Source of the DNA: Aurantibacter aestuarii
GTDB lineage: Bacteria; Bacteroidota; Bacteroidia; Flavobacteriales; Flavobacteriaceae
NCBI RefSeq assembly: GCF_003008425.1
Contig: NZ_PXOQ01000010.1
Span: 1-49,984 of the forward strand
Reading direction: 5' to 3'
DNA length: 49,984 nucleotides
Part shown: one piece after another, positions 20,641-29,795 of the stretch
Layout of the letters: each line of letters starts with the position of its first letter
Position numbering within the stretch: position 1 is the first letter of the stretch
Translations under genes and position numbers: made by a program
Notes under the pieces: generated by a model
The model's database searches: none
What the model saw: the letters and a program-made list of their open reading frames with translations, nothing else
Told to the model about the DNA's origin: nothing

Positions 20641-20660
20641 TTAGTAGCGAGAACTGGACT
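20641..20660 (-). other. Left attachment-site repeat (tRNA 3' tail)
   Basis: 20-bp copy of the tRNA 3' end (half T-arm, acceptor strand TCTCGCTA on the minus strand), identical to 39635-39654. Next to it on the outside is the tRNA terminator, so this is the original chromosomal side of the junction. Confidence 0.85.
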
Positions 20661-20738
20661 TTATGACCAATTATATCAAAACATAAAAAACTGATAACGA
20701 GACAGTTTAAATTATTTGAAACCTATTTTTTACTATCA

Positions 20739-20758
20739 TTTGTGGCGTTTTTGTGGCG
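20739..20758 (+). repeat. Integrase arm-type direct repeat, left end
   Basis: TTTGTGGCG occurs twice with an 11-bp period. The identical 20-bp block in the same orientation is found 53 bp from the right att repeat (39562-39581). Confidence 0.75.
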
Positions 20759-20921
20759 AAAAAACTTAATTTTTATTTCTGTAAACCTAGACTATAATTG
20801 ACTCTACAATTATTTACTCTAAATTTTGATTTAATCGTAATTTTTAAAAACAAGAATTACCAACACAGAAAACTCTATTTTACTAATATATAATTTTATT
20901 TTATTCTATTTATACTGAAAA

Positions 20922-21025
20922 TTGGTAACTTGGTAACTAAATATATAAATAACTAATTACCAATAAATTACAAGGTTACCAAAATGGTTACCAATCGGTT
21001 ACCAATCGACAATAGATTGGTAACC
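20922..21025. repeat. Cluster of GGTTACC/GGTAACC repeats near the left island end
   Basis: The segment contains TTGGTAACTTGGTAAC (20922-20937), then three closely spaced GGTTACC in the opposite sense and a final GGTAACC at 21019-21025. The 16-bp word occurs as its reverse complement twice near the right end (38056-38071, 38310-38325). This looks like binding sites for integrase, excisionase or a replication protein. The rest of 20761-21237 is AT-rich with no gene seen. Confidence 0.7.
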
Positions 21026-21237
21026 CGTCTATAAAAAACATTAAGATTTAATGAAAATTTAAAAATAATTAAATAATATCCTAATTAGATTTTAGGTAAG
21101 CTAATTAACCATAAACGTATATATAAAATCTTGATTAGAAAAATTAATAGCATGTGAGCCCAATTTCTTATGTTTATTATCGAAATAACACATAGGAATT
21201 TTTACAACTAATTAGTTTTAAAATTTAAAAAAACTTT

Positions 21238-22233
21238 ATGAAATATATTTTCCAGATAACTTTCTTCTTTGTGATGAGCTACACTTACTGTCAAGAAAGG
21301 AATTTTGAAATTTTGGGAAAAGATTTAGCTAAAGCAATTATTAAAAACGACTCAGTGTCTTTTTATTCATTAATCTTGCCTAAAGAAGCAATTATTGAAA
21401 AATTTAAAACAGAAGCTGAGGTTAAGCTAGAAAAAGAAGAAATTGATTCTGGCATCAAAAACATCAATGAAAATTATACTAACATCATATCATCAACCTA
21501 TGGACTTAGTTTTTTCAGTTTAAATGCAAAAACTACCATATTTAAATTGGACTTGCTAAAGGCTAATTTTAAAATTGTAGATTCAGAAGAGACAAAAATA
21601 GATACAAATATTTTTGCGATTCAAGGTGAAATTGAGCATAAAAAGTTTACTCATTTCACATTTTACGCCTCAGAGTTTAAAGGAAAGTTATATTTAGCAA
21701 GTCACCTAATTAATATTTCCGAGGTAAATAAATTTGATGAAAGAGCAACACTTAAAAAAGTTAAATTATCTACTGATCATAACGGAAATTTAATTGCTCA
21801 AGGGAAAATTGAACTTGACAGTATTAATACACCAAAAAAGAACATTTTAAATTGTATACTGAACTCACCTACCACAGTTGGAGTAAAGGAAAACTCAAAA
21901 CATAAGAACATCTCTAATGACTTTGAATATATAAAAAGTCAATGGCGATATCCTTATTACATTAACAATTCATCTGATTTTGCTGGAATGGTTGAATTCA
22001 AATATGAATTTAAGATTACAGACGGAACTATTTATTATAATTATTATGATTTTAAGCACGATAAAGATGATTCTACCTTTAGATCTATTGGGATATTACC
22101 ATTTAAGGTAAATGAAACAGTATTGGAAGTTTTTAGCGAAAAAGAATATCAAGAAATCATTGAAGAAATATATCTTAATCAAGTTTTAACAATAAAAAGA
22201 ATTAAACAGTTCTCAAATAATTGTTTCAAATAA
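21238..22233 (+). CDS. Secreted protein of unknown function (island cargo)
   Basis: 331 residues from ATG 21238 with a signal peptide (FQITFFFVMSYTYCQ). The mature part is Lys/Glu-rich, mixed alpha/beta, with no recognised motif. It is the first gene inside the left end of the island, alone on the plus strand, and followed by a broken frame. No assignment possible. Confidence 0.65.
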   Translation: MKYIFQITFFFVMSYTYCQERNFEILGKDLAKAIIKNDSVSFYSLILPKEAIIEKFKTEAEVKLEKEEIDSGIKNINENYTNIISSTYGLSFFSLNAKTTIFKLDLLKANFKIVDSEETKIDTNIFAIQGEIEHKKFTHFTFYASEFKGKLYLASHLINISEVNKFDERATLKKVKLSTDHNGNLIAQGKIELDSINTPKKNILNCILNSPTTVGVKENSKHKNISNDFEYIKSQWRYPYYINNSSDFAGMVEFKYEFKITDGTIYYNYYDFKHDKDDSTFRSIGILPFKVNETVLEVFSEKEYQEIIEEIYLNQVLTIKRIKQFSNNCFK

Positions 22234-22394
22234 ATCTTGCTAAAACATTGACTTTAAGAAATTGCATCTACTTTATCACTCCTGAGAACCCTAACAGTTT
22301 TCAATTTGGTGGATATTTGCGAAAGTAGATACTAATTCAAGGAACTCCGCGCAATAGAGGTCGTTATGTAATATTATTAAATGAAAAAAATTGA
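22221..22394 (+). pseudogene. Possible remnant coding frame with one internal stop
   Basis: One frame reads a protein-like segment (IYFITPENPNSFQFGGYLRK), hits a TAG at 22326-22328, and continues in the same frame with ILIQGTPRNRGRYVILLNEK to a TGA at 22392. It overlaps the end of the preceding gene and has no good start, so if real it is the tail of a decayed gene. Weak call. Confidence 0.3.
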
Positions 22395-22466
22395 AACAAA
22401 ATGAGTTGCTAAAGACCCATAAAAGTTAAAAATATTGAATAAAATTCATATAAAATTAAATTAGGA

Positions 22467-22832
22467 ATGTTTTTAAAAGAAGAATACAATAATCATCCAC
22501 ATCTAATTTATCAACTCGCAACCTTATTTTATTTATCTGAAATAGAATTTATAGATGATATTATAAAATTCTCTTTGCGAGAAAGTAAAATTGAAGAATT
22601 TGCTATTAGAACTACATTGGATATAATAACCTATGGAATTACTACTAATAAAATTTTAATTTCAAATGGAAAAGTTGTTTACGATAAATCGAATTATAAA
22701 ACACTTCTAAATATAGTAGAAAAGAATTACCACAATTTTATTGATATAAATAATCTTCAATATCCTTATTTGTACCAAATTGAATATACGGGTTATTGGC
22801 AAGAGAAACTAAAAAAGATTGGTTTAGGTTGA
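22467..22832 (+). CDS. Small protein of unknown function
   Basis: 121 residues from ATG 22467. Helical, hydrophobic patches but no signal peptide. Residues such as FIDDIIKFSLRE and the C-terminal YTGYWQEKLKKIG give a compact cytosolic look. Located between a remnant frame and the convergent SRAP gene in the island. The family is not recognised; an immunity-type protein is possible but not supported. Confidence 0.5.
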   Translation: MFLKEEYNNHPHLIYQLATLFYLSEIEFIDDIIKFSLRESKIEEFAIRTTLDIITYGITTNKILISNGKVVYDKSNYKTLLNIVEKNYHNFIDINNLQYPYLYQIEYTGYWQEKLKKIGLG

Positions 22833-22865
22833 CAAAAAAATTGGAACTTAAAATGCAAATCCAAT

Positions 22866-23597
22866 TTAAAATTTCAGCACACTATATTCCACTTCATTTA
22901 AAATACTAGGCACATTACTATCAACTTTAGGACTAAACAAATCCTTACTAACGGTATAAGTTTCTATAAGTTCTTCTGGATAATTAAAATTAATTAGCTC
23001 GGATATAGCTTTTTCGTTTAAGTTGGGAGATAACCAATCGATACATAAATTCTTATCTAAAATTAAAGGTTGTCGTTCTTTTTTATTGTGGATTTTAGCA
23101 AATAAAGGCGAAGCACTTTTAGTTAATATTGTAAAAGTAATGTAGGTATCAATTACTGTATATAATCCTGCCAAAGCTAATGGTTCGTCCTCTTTATGCT
23201 TAAAGTGAAAAGGATATTTTTTACTTTTAAATTCATGCGGTTCAAAAAAGCCAGAAACTGGTATAATACAGCGTTTTTCCATGACAGCTTCTTTGTATAG
23301 AAAATGACTAAAAATCTTTTCAGATCGTGCATTTAAGCCTGCGCCATAACGAACAGCTTCTTTGTAATAAGATTTAATTTCATTTGAGGATTTGTTTGAT
23401 GGAACAATACCCCAAACTGCTGGAGCTAAAACCTCACTTTTTTGTTGTGGAATAACTAACATATTGGGATGTGAGAAACCGTTTAAATGATAGTTTGGTT
23501 TATCAAAAATAGGTCGCAAATTTTCATCACTTATTTTAGTTTGAAAATGAGTCTCTAACTTTTTTACTTTTTGTGTGGTACTAGTATGAAAACACAT
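22866..23597 (-). CDS. SOS response-associated peptidase (SRAP/YedK/HMCES family)
   Basis: 243 residues. All SRAP active-site residues are visible: Cys2 right after the initiator Met, Asn89 in LNARSEK, Glu119 in GFFEPHE and His170 in AKIHNKKERQP. The family covalently captures abasic sites in single-stranded DNA through Cys2. Last gene of the dinB-dnaE-SRAP operon; its ATG is 14 bp after the dnaE stop. The context supports a role in shielding abasic sites during translesion synthesis. Confidence 0.9.
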   Translation of the reverse strand: MCFHTSTTQKVKKLETHFQTKISDENLRPIFDKPNYHLNGFSHPNMLVIPQQKSEVLAPAVWGIVPSNKSSNEIKSYYKEAVRYGAGLNARSEKIFSHFLYKEAVMEKRCIIPVSGFFEPHEFKSKKYPFHFKHKEDEPLALAGLYTVIDTYITFTILTKSASPLFAKIHNKKERQPLILDKNLCIDWLSPNLNEKAISELINFNYPEELIETYTVSKDLFSPKVDSNVPSILNEVEYSVLKF

Positions 23598-23611
23598 AAT
23601 TCATTATTCAA

Positions 23612-26569
23612 TTAAACACCTCTAGGATCTGGTTTTAAAGCTAGTTTTCTTGACCAAATAATGTCTAAACTACAAAAACCAAAGGATTCTGTTACTTTAC
23701 CATAGCAAGCATAAACTCCTAAACCATTAATAGGACATTTATCAACTACTTTTGTAAAATGTACTGTATCAAAATAATTTCCTTCCTTATCTATAAAAGT
23801 ACAAAATCTTAATAGTTTACCATTAGACGCTTTATGGAATCTTGTATTAACTAAAACGCCATACATTAAAACGTTTTGGTTGACTTGGTTTTTAAACTGT
23901 TTTACTAAAACACTTGGCTCTAAATCTTCATTAATCAAATCAAAATAATCTATTAATGGAAATCCTAATAATTCCATTTGATCATAAGCATCTTCAATTG
24001 TATTTGTTTCTATTTTTGGAAGGTTAAACTGCTTATGCTCTATTTTAAATAATTTAGATTGAGCGGTTTTCGCTTTTGATACATTTAGTTTAAATATCGC
24101 TTGCCAAAGCAATTCAACTTTTGAAATTCCTGTAAACCTGAAGGCATTTATTCTTATTAAAATAGTTAGTTGCTCTATACTTATAACGACTCTATCAATA
24201 AAATCACTTAAAGATAAAAACTTACCATATAGCTGTCTTTCTGTTAATATGCGCTGGATGACTAAATACTCTAAACTTTTTAAATAACCTAAACCTAAAT
24301 AGATATTTTTACCCTTAATAATGTTGGCATGATCACTTGTATTTATACAAGGCGGATGAATAATGCCACCACACATTTTGGTTTCATGAATATAATGCTC
24401 TGCACTATAAAAGCCACCACCATTATTTAAAACTGCCACCATAAACTCTAAAGGATAATAGCATTTTAGAAATAAACTCTGGTAACTCTCTACCGCATAA
24501 GAAGCGGAATGACCTTTTGCAAAAGCATAACCTGCAAAACTTTTTATTTGATTCCAAACTTCAAAAATTAAGGCTTCCTCATAGCCTTTTTTACGACAAT
24601 TAGTAATGAACTTCTCTTCTACCGCTAAAAATTCAGATCTAGATCTATACTTACCACTCATACCTCTTCTAAGCACGTCTGCTTCACCTAAAGTTAATCC
24701 TGCAAACTGATTAGCCACTTTTAAAACATCTTCCTGATAAACCATAATTCCATAGGTTTCAGGCATAATTTTTAATAAAATAGGATTCGCTTCTTTTCTC
24801 TTTTCAGGATATCGTTGTCTTATTATAAATTCTTGCTTCATTCCTGAACCTGATACGCCAGGTCTAATGATGGAACTTGCTGCAACTAAACCTATATAAT
24901 CTTGAGTTTGTAATTTTTGCATAAGTCCTCGCATAGCTGGAGATTCCACATAGTAAGCTCCGATTGCTTTACCTCTTTTTAGTAGTTGATTTATTTTAGG
25001 ATCCTTTTTAAATTTTTCAACCTGTGTAATGTCTATTGGCGGTAAGTCTGGACGATTTTCTTTGATAATTTCTAACGCATCTTTAATTTTTGCTAAACCA
25101 CGTTGACCAAGAATATCAAACTTAAAAATGCCAACATCTTCCGCAATTATCATATCAAACTGAACTGTTGGAAAGCCTTTTGGTGGCATATCGGTTGCCG
25201 AATAATAATGAATAGGTTTGTCTAAAATTAAAATTCCACAAGAATGAACACTTACATAATTTGGAAATCCTTCAATTAGCTTACCATATTTTATAACTAA
25301 AGAAGCCATTTCATCTAGTTGACCTAATTGCTTTCTATCTCGGCTTAACTTATCAATTTCTTCTTTTGGCAAACCAAAAACTTTTCCTAATTCTCTTATA
25401 ACTGCTTTGTATTTAAAAGTGTTATAAACTGCCAACAATGCAACGTTGGTAAATCGTTTAAAAATATATTGGGTAATATCTTCACGTTCTTTCCAAGAAA
25501 AATCGATATCAAAATCTGGTGGTGAAGCTCTATACGGATTTATAAATCGTTCAAAATAAAGATCTAATTCTATAGGATCTACATCGGTTATTCCAATTAT
25601 ATAAGCCACAATACTATTTGCACCACTACCTCGACCAACATGAATAAAATCTTGACTTTTTGAATAGGAAATGATATCGTAATTAATTAGAAAATACGAC
25701 ACGAAATCCATTTTATAAATAGTCTCTAATTCAACCCTTAAACGCTCTTTTACCTTATCTGTCGGATTCTCATAACGATTGTGTATTTTCTCTTTACAAA
25801 GTTGTTTTAAAAGCTGAAAATCTTCTTCTTTTGAGTTTAAATAAAGACTTTGATTTTGTGTAATGCGCTCTTTTCCAAAACTGAAATTAATAGAACACCT
25901 TTCAATAATTCGTTTTGTGTTTTCAATTATATGAGGAAAATCTTTAAAATGATGTTCTAACTCATCCACAGAATACATCACATCTGTTTCTTTACATTCT
26001 TCTGTTTTTTGAAGTTTACTTAGTAATATATTATTATCTATCGCTCTTAATAATCTGTGCGCATTAAAATCTCGTTTTTCTCTAACTGTTACTTGTTGTT
26101 GAATCACTAATTTATCCTTGAAATCTTTATAGACTGAAAAACGTAATTTTCTTAATTCTTCAACAGATACTCCAATATATTCATTGGTTTTAAATTCCTT
26201 TTTTTCTAGTTGCAATACTTTTTCAAAAGGATAAACAATTATTGCATTTTTAAAATCTGGTGCTATGCTTGGTATTTTCTTTTTATGATGAAGATGTTTG
26301 GATAGAAAAACATTTAACTCTTGAAAACCAACGTTGTTTGTTGCTAAGCACACAAACTGTTGTTGCGCTCCATTTCTAAAATCGATTCCTAAAATGGGTT
26401 TTATACCGTATTCTTTAGCTTTTCGGACGAAATTTAAGCAAGCAGAAGTGTTGTTGATGTCTGTTAACGCCAAAGCAACAACGTTGTTGTTTTTTGCCAA
26501 CAACAGTAAATCTACTTCAGAAAATGTTCCGAATTTTAATGAGTAATATGAATGACAGTTGATATACAT
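23612..26569 (-). CDS. Error-prone DNA polymerase III alpha subunit (DnaE2/ImuC-like)
   Basis: 985 residues, shorter than replicative DnaE (about 1160 or more), as expected for the accessory mutagenic form. N-terminal PHP domain (CHSYYSLKFGTFS, TDINN), polymerase core with GRGSGANS (312-319) and the catalytic PDFDIDF (351-357), DILGQRGLAKI, then a helix-hairpin-helix and OB-like C-terminus (VLMYGVLVNTR). Its start overlaps the dinB stop by one base (TAATG), suggesting translational coupling. Together with DinB and SRAP it forms an SOS mutagenesis cassette regulated by the divergent S24 repressor. Confidence 0.9.
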   Translation of the reverse strand: MYINCHSYYSLKFGTFSEVDLLLLAKNNNVVALALTDINNTSACLNFVRKAKEYGIKPILGIDFRNGAQQQFVCLATNNVGFQELNVFLSKHLHHKKKIPSIAPDFKNAIIVYPFEKVLQLEKKEFKTNEYIGVSVEELRKLRFSVYKDFKDKLVIQQQVTVREKRDFNAHRLLRAIDNNILLSKLQKTEECKETDVMYSVDELEHHFKDFPHIIENTKRIIERCSINFSFGKERITQNQSLYLNSKEEDFQLLKQLCKEKIHNRYENPTDKVKERLRVELETIYKMDFVSYFLINYDIISYSKSQDFIHVGRGSGANSIVAYIIGITDVDPIELDLYFERFINPYRASPPDFDIDFSWKEREDITQYIFKRFTNVALLAVYNTFKYKAVIRELGKVFGLPKEEIDKLSRDRKQLGQLDEMASLVIKYGKLIEGFPNYVSVHSCGILILDKPIHYYSATDMPPKGFPTVQFDMIIAEDVGIFKFDILGQRGLAKIKDALEIIKENRPDLPPIDITQVEKFKKDPKINQLLKRGKAIGAYYVESPAMRGLMQKLQTQDYIGLVAASSIIRPGVSGSGMKQEFIIRQRYPEKRKEANPILLKIMPETYGIMVYQEDVLKVANQFAGLTLGEADVLRRGMSGKYRSRSEFLAVEEKFITNCRKKGYEEALIFEVWNQIKSFAGYAFAKGHSASYAVESYQSLFLKCYYPLEFMVAVLNNGGGFYSAEHYIHETKMCGGIIHPPCINTSDHANIIKGKNIYLGLGYLKSLEYLVIQRILTERQLYGKFLSLSDFIDRVVISIEQLTILIRINAFRFTGISKVELLWQAIFKLNVSKAKTAQSKLFKIEHKQFNLPKIETNTIEDAYDQMELLGFPLIDYFDLINEDLEPSVLVKQFKNQVNQNVLMYGVLVNTRFHKASNGKLLRFCTFIDKEGNYFDTVHFTKVVDKCPINGLGVYACYGKVTESFGFCSLDIIWSRKLALKPDPRGV

Positions 26570-27783
26570 TACTGTTTTCTATGAGCTAACAAAACTGGTG
26601 GTTCACCATTAAAAGGATTTTGAAAGCGTCCAATAGTTTTAGCTCCAATAGAAGCTGCTTTTTGAATACTTAATTCACCATATTTATTTCTAATATGATC
26701 CATTGCATTGTAAAGACTTAACATTTCCTCTGTATCATCAAATAAATTAATTTGATAATTTCCTGTTACTAAATGACTTAATTTAACTCCTACTAATCGA
26801 ATTAATAAGCGTCTTTGATATAAGCTATTAAACAACTCCAAGACTTTCGGAATAATAACATGATCTGCACTGGTATATGGAATTTTAAGTTGTTTAGTAT
26901 AAGTATTAAAATCGGAATATCGAATCTTTACACTTATACAAGACGATAATTTGTCGCCTCTTCGTAACTGATATGCTAAACTTTCTGCCATAGCAAAAAT
27001 GGTCGTTCTAAGTTTCGTAATATCAATAGTATCTTTATTAAAAGTACGTTCTGTAGAAATGGACTTTCGTTCGTAAAAAGGAATTAAAGGCGGATTATCA
27101 ATACCATTAGCACGTTTCCAAATGGTACGACCATTTACACCTAATGCACTTACAAGCATTTCAACTGGCATATTTTGTACAACTCCTACTCTATCTACAC
27201 CCAAATTTCTTAGAACTTGATAGGTCTTCTCTCCTACTGATGGAATTTTTTTAATAGATAATGGTGCTAAAAAAGATTTTTCAAAACCAGGATCTATTCT
27301 AAGTTGGTTGTTAGGTTTTGCCTCTCCTGTTGCCACTTTAGAGACAATTTTATTTACTGATAAACCAAATGAAATTGGCAAACCTGTTTCTTTTATAATG
27401 GTTTCTCTTAATTCCGATGCATATTTATAGCTACCAAAAAATTTATCCATACCACTTAAATCGGCATAAAATTCATCAATACTCGCTTTTTCAAAAACAG
27501 GTACACGTTCTTTAATAATTTCGGTAACGAGATGGGATTGTTTGGTATAAATTGAAGAATTTCCACGAATAACAACAGCTTCAGGACATAATCGTCTTGC
27601 TAGTTGCATTGGCATACCAGAATGAACACCAAAACGTCTAGTTTCATAACTGCAAGCAGCAACAACACCTCTATCTCCAGTACCACCGACCAACAACGGT
27701 CTTTTCTGTAAACGACTATCAATCAGGCGTTCACATGACACAAAAAAGGTGTCTAAATCGAGATGTAAAATGTTTTTATTCAT
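26569..27783 (-). CDS. dinB: Y-family DNA polymerase (DinB/Pol IV-like)
   Basis: 404 residues. Catalytic carboxylates are intact: Asp9 (HLDLDTFF) and Asp103-Glu104 in SIDEFY, so it is an active polymerase rather than a dead ImuB. HhH region near GEKTYQVLRNLG, a little-finger domain, and a sliding-clamp-binding motif QINLF near residue 345. First gene of the operon with the DnaE2-like and SRAP genes. Divergent from the S24 regulator over a 52-bp gap. Confidence 0.92.
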   Translation of the reverse strand: MNKNILHLDLDTFFVSCERLIDSRLQKRPLLVGGTGDRGVVAACSYETRRFGVHSGMPMQLARRLCPEAVVIRGNSSIYTKQSHLVTEIIKERVPVFEKASIDEFYADLSGMDKFFGSYKYASELRETIIKETGLPISFGLSVNKIVSKVATGEAKPNNQLRIDPGFEKSFLAPLSIKKIPSVGEKTYQVLRNLGVDRVGVVQNMPVEMLVSALGVNGRTIWKRANGIDNPPLIPFYERKSISTERTFNKDTIDITKLRTTIFAMAESLAYQLRRGDKLSSCISVKIRYSDFNTYTKQLKIPYTSADHVIIPKVLELFNSLYQRRLLIRLVGVKLSHLVTGNYQINLFDDTEEMLSLYNAMDHIRNKYGELSIQKAASIGAKTIGRFQNPFNGEPPVLLAHRKQ

Positions 27784-27835
27784 ATTACAAAACTAGCTAC
27801 ATTTTATAGCATTTATTGCTTATATTTGTAGCATT
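27784..27835. promoter_or_regulatory. Divergent promoter/operator between dinB and the S24 regulator
   Basis: The 52-bp gap holds nested dyads: GCTACA (27796-27801) with TGTAGC (27827-27832), and AGCA...TGCT (27808-27820). A plus-strand -7 type box TATATTTG lies at 27821-27828 and a minus-strand TAGTTTTG at 27788-27795; both are so close to the ATGs that transcripts would be nearly leaderless, so the boxes are tentative. The dyads are the probable autorepressor sites. Confidence 0.5.
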
Positions 27836-28609
27836 ATGAAATTTATATCTAAAAATATTCGTCATTTAAGACATCTAAAAGGATTAACACAAGAGGTGTT
27901 ATCTGAAGACCTTGGTGTTACCAGATCACGCATAAGTTCTTATGAAGAAGGACGATCTGCACCAACCATTGAAATGTTGATCAAGCTATCAGATTATTTC
28001 AAATTACCTGTAGATATTCTCTTAAGAAATGATTTGACCAAAGCAACAAATTCTTCATTTATTGAAGTGGGCAACCAACGTGTGTTATTTCCAATAAGTG
28101 TTGATGAAGATGGCGAAAACTTAATTGAAGTTGTTCCTGTTAAAGCTTCCGCAGGATATCTTAACGGTTATGATGATCCTGAATATATAGAGCAGCTTCA
28201 AAAAATAAAATTACCTTTTTTACCCACTGGTAAGCATCGTGCTTTTCCTATAAAAGGAGATTCTATGTTGCCTATGAAAGATGGCTCTTTTGTTGTTGGT
28301 CGTTTTATAGAAGATAGAAATGACATCATAAGCGGTAAAACATACGTTTTAATTACTCTTAATGATGGTATGGTCTACAAGCGTGTATATAAACAAACAA
28401 CAACAGAACCAACGTTGTTGTTGGTCTCTGATAATACGTCTTACCAACCGTACTACCTTGCTATGGATGAAGTTCTAGAATTGTGGGAGTTTACTTGTAG
28501 CATCAACACTCAAGAATATGACGAACGAGAACTTAAAATTAGTAGTATCTTAAATATGTTTAATGATTTAGGAGTTGAATTGAAGGCTTTGGAGAAGTTG
28601 ATGGATTAA
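27836..28609 (+). CDS. LexA-like transcriptional repressor (XRE HTH plus S24 peptidase)
   Basis: 257 residues. N-terminal HTH_3 domain (about 8-62, LTQEVLSEDLGVTRSRISSYEEG), then a C-terminal S24 protease: likely self-cleavage site Ala106-Gly107 (KASAG), nucleophile Ser143 in GDSMLP and general base Lys182 in VYKRVYK. Such repressors self-cleave when RecA filaments form on damaged DNA. Its position, divergent from dinB-dnaE-SRAP, makes it the probable SOS switch of the island module. Confidence 0.92.
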   Translation: MKFISKNIRHLRHLKGLTQEVLSEDLGVTRSRISSYEEGRSAPTIEMLIKLSDYFKLPVDILLRNDLTKATNSSFIEVGNQRVLFPISVDEDGENLIEVVPVKASAGYLNGYDDPEYIEQLQKIKLPFLPTGKHRAFPIKGDSMLPMKDGSFVVGRFIEDRNDIISGKTYVLITLNDGMVYKRVYKQTTTEPTLLLVSDNTSYQPYYLAMDEVLELWEFTCSINTQEYDERELKISSILNMFNDLGVELKALEKLMD

Positions 28610-28718
28610 AAAACAAATAATTTTAAGTTTAATACTTCTCCTTAAAAAACTCCTTTTAAAACTTGTCTTTCAGCCTACTCCAATCATTAAATTTTTTTTT
28701 TACTTTTTAAACATTCTT

Positions 28719-28870
28719 CGGTCTTGTATATGGCTCGTAATGTGTAAATTAGCGATTATTTATCGGTTAAGAGCGAGCCAAATTAAAAAATTTGGCGGAC
28801 TTGCAAATTTGCGTTAACTTGGAATTAAGCAACTAATTAGCTATGAGCTATATACATTGTTACCCACAGT
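28719..28870 (-). other. Orphan integron-type attC-like site
   Basis: Read on the minus strand the segment starts AC-TGTGGGTAAC (28859-28870), continues AATGTATATAGCTC, has a central hairpin GCCAAATT...AATTTGGC, and ends GAGCCATATAC-AAGACCG (end at 28719). This is the same layout and nearly the same sequence as attC3 at 43893-44096. The arms again differ only by A-to-G, giving T-G wobble on one strand. After the final G comes AAGAATG instead of TT plus the complement of the first box, so it is not followed by another cassette. No matching GTTACCCACA start is found upstream of the adjacent gene. Confidence 0.8.
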
Positions 28871-29589
28871 TATTTTGTGCGATATTTATTTAAACTTCCA
28901 TTTTTCGCAATTCTATTTATCTGCCATTTTAATCTTCTTTTGTCAAATTTTGACATATAAGTTAGAGTACTCGTAAATAAAACTGGTGTTCCAAATAGAA
29001 ACTCATTTTGCATTGGTAAAATACTATTTTCGTTTTTAGATTTGATAATATCCACTCCTAAATTTTCATCAAATTCAAAATCATAACCAAACCAAACATT
29101 CAGCCAACCTTTCGTATTTTTCCATTTATTAATCCCAAAAAAGTCGGACGCACCACTGTTGCAAACAATAATAAGTTCGGGATTTATCTCAAATATCATT
29201 TTATGAGTTAATCTTAATTGACTAACCAAAAATTGAGGGTCGTTTTTTGCAAAATCGGATACTTTTTTTTGGTCAGTTTCTCTGAATTGAAATAAATCAA
29301 TATATGTCCAACTTTCACTAAACTCGGTATCGTTAATTAGTTCAGAAAATTTGGAATAGTGTTTCGGGTATTCGGTTACTGCGTTATCAATGCTGTATTG
29401 AAAACTTTCTATTTTTGAGCCAGAAGGATAAGATGGGTTTATACCAACGAATAGCACTTTCCCTTTTTTAATTCGTGAACAAACAAACCCACGATTGATA
29501 ATTTCTTGATTTTGAAAATTTTTAGATTGATATGTAAAAATGTCTAATAACTCTTTAAAAACTAAATTGTCATTTATTCTGTTAACCAT
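28870..29589 (-). CDS. Uracil-DNA-glycosylase-like protein carried by the orphan attC
   Basis: 239 residues from ATG 29589. VLFVGINPSYPSG (about 47-59) resembles the first active-site motif of the UDG superfamily (GxNPG), PELIIVCNSGASDFFG fits the central strand, and GTPVLFTSTLTY sits where the HPS motif would be, but the His is not there. So it may be an atypical or inactive family member; moderate to low certainty. Its stop codon overlaps the outer box of the attC-like site, as in cassette genes. Its upstream region lacks a cassette start, so it may be a lone, partly eroded cassette. Confidence 0.5.
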   Translation of the reverse strand: MVNRINDNLVFKELLDIFTYQSKNFQNQEIINRGFVCSRIKKGKVLFVGINPSYPSGSKIESFQYSIDNAVTEYPKHYSKFSELINDTEFSESWTYIDLFQFRETDQKKVSDFAKNDPQFLVSQLRLTHKMIFEINPELIIVCNSGASDFFGINKWKNTKGWLNVWFGYDFEFDENLGVDIIKSKNENSILPMQNEFLFGTPVLFTSTLTYMSKFDKRRLKWQINRIAKNGSLNKYRTK

Positions 29590-29795
29590 ATAATTATTAC
29601 AAGTATTAGCATCACGAAAAAAAGTCCAATAAAAATTCCTTATTTATTGAAAGCCTTTTTTATTTTGAGCCGTTTCAGTTTTTTTATATTGTTTTTTAAT
29701 ACTCTCATCATCCGTAGTTTTAAAAAGACTTTACTTTTTTGAAGTAGTGAATTCTTAATTATTTATATCATTTCGTTTATTATAATTAAGATCAA

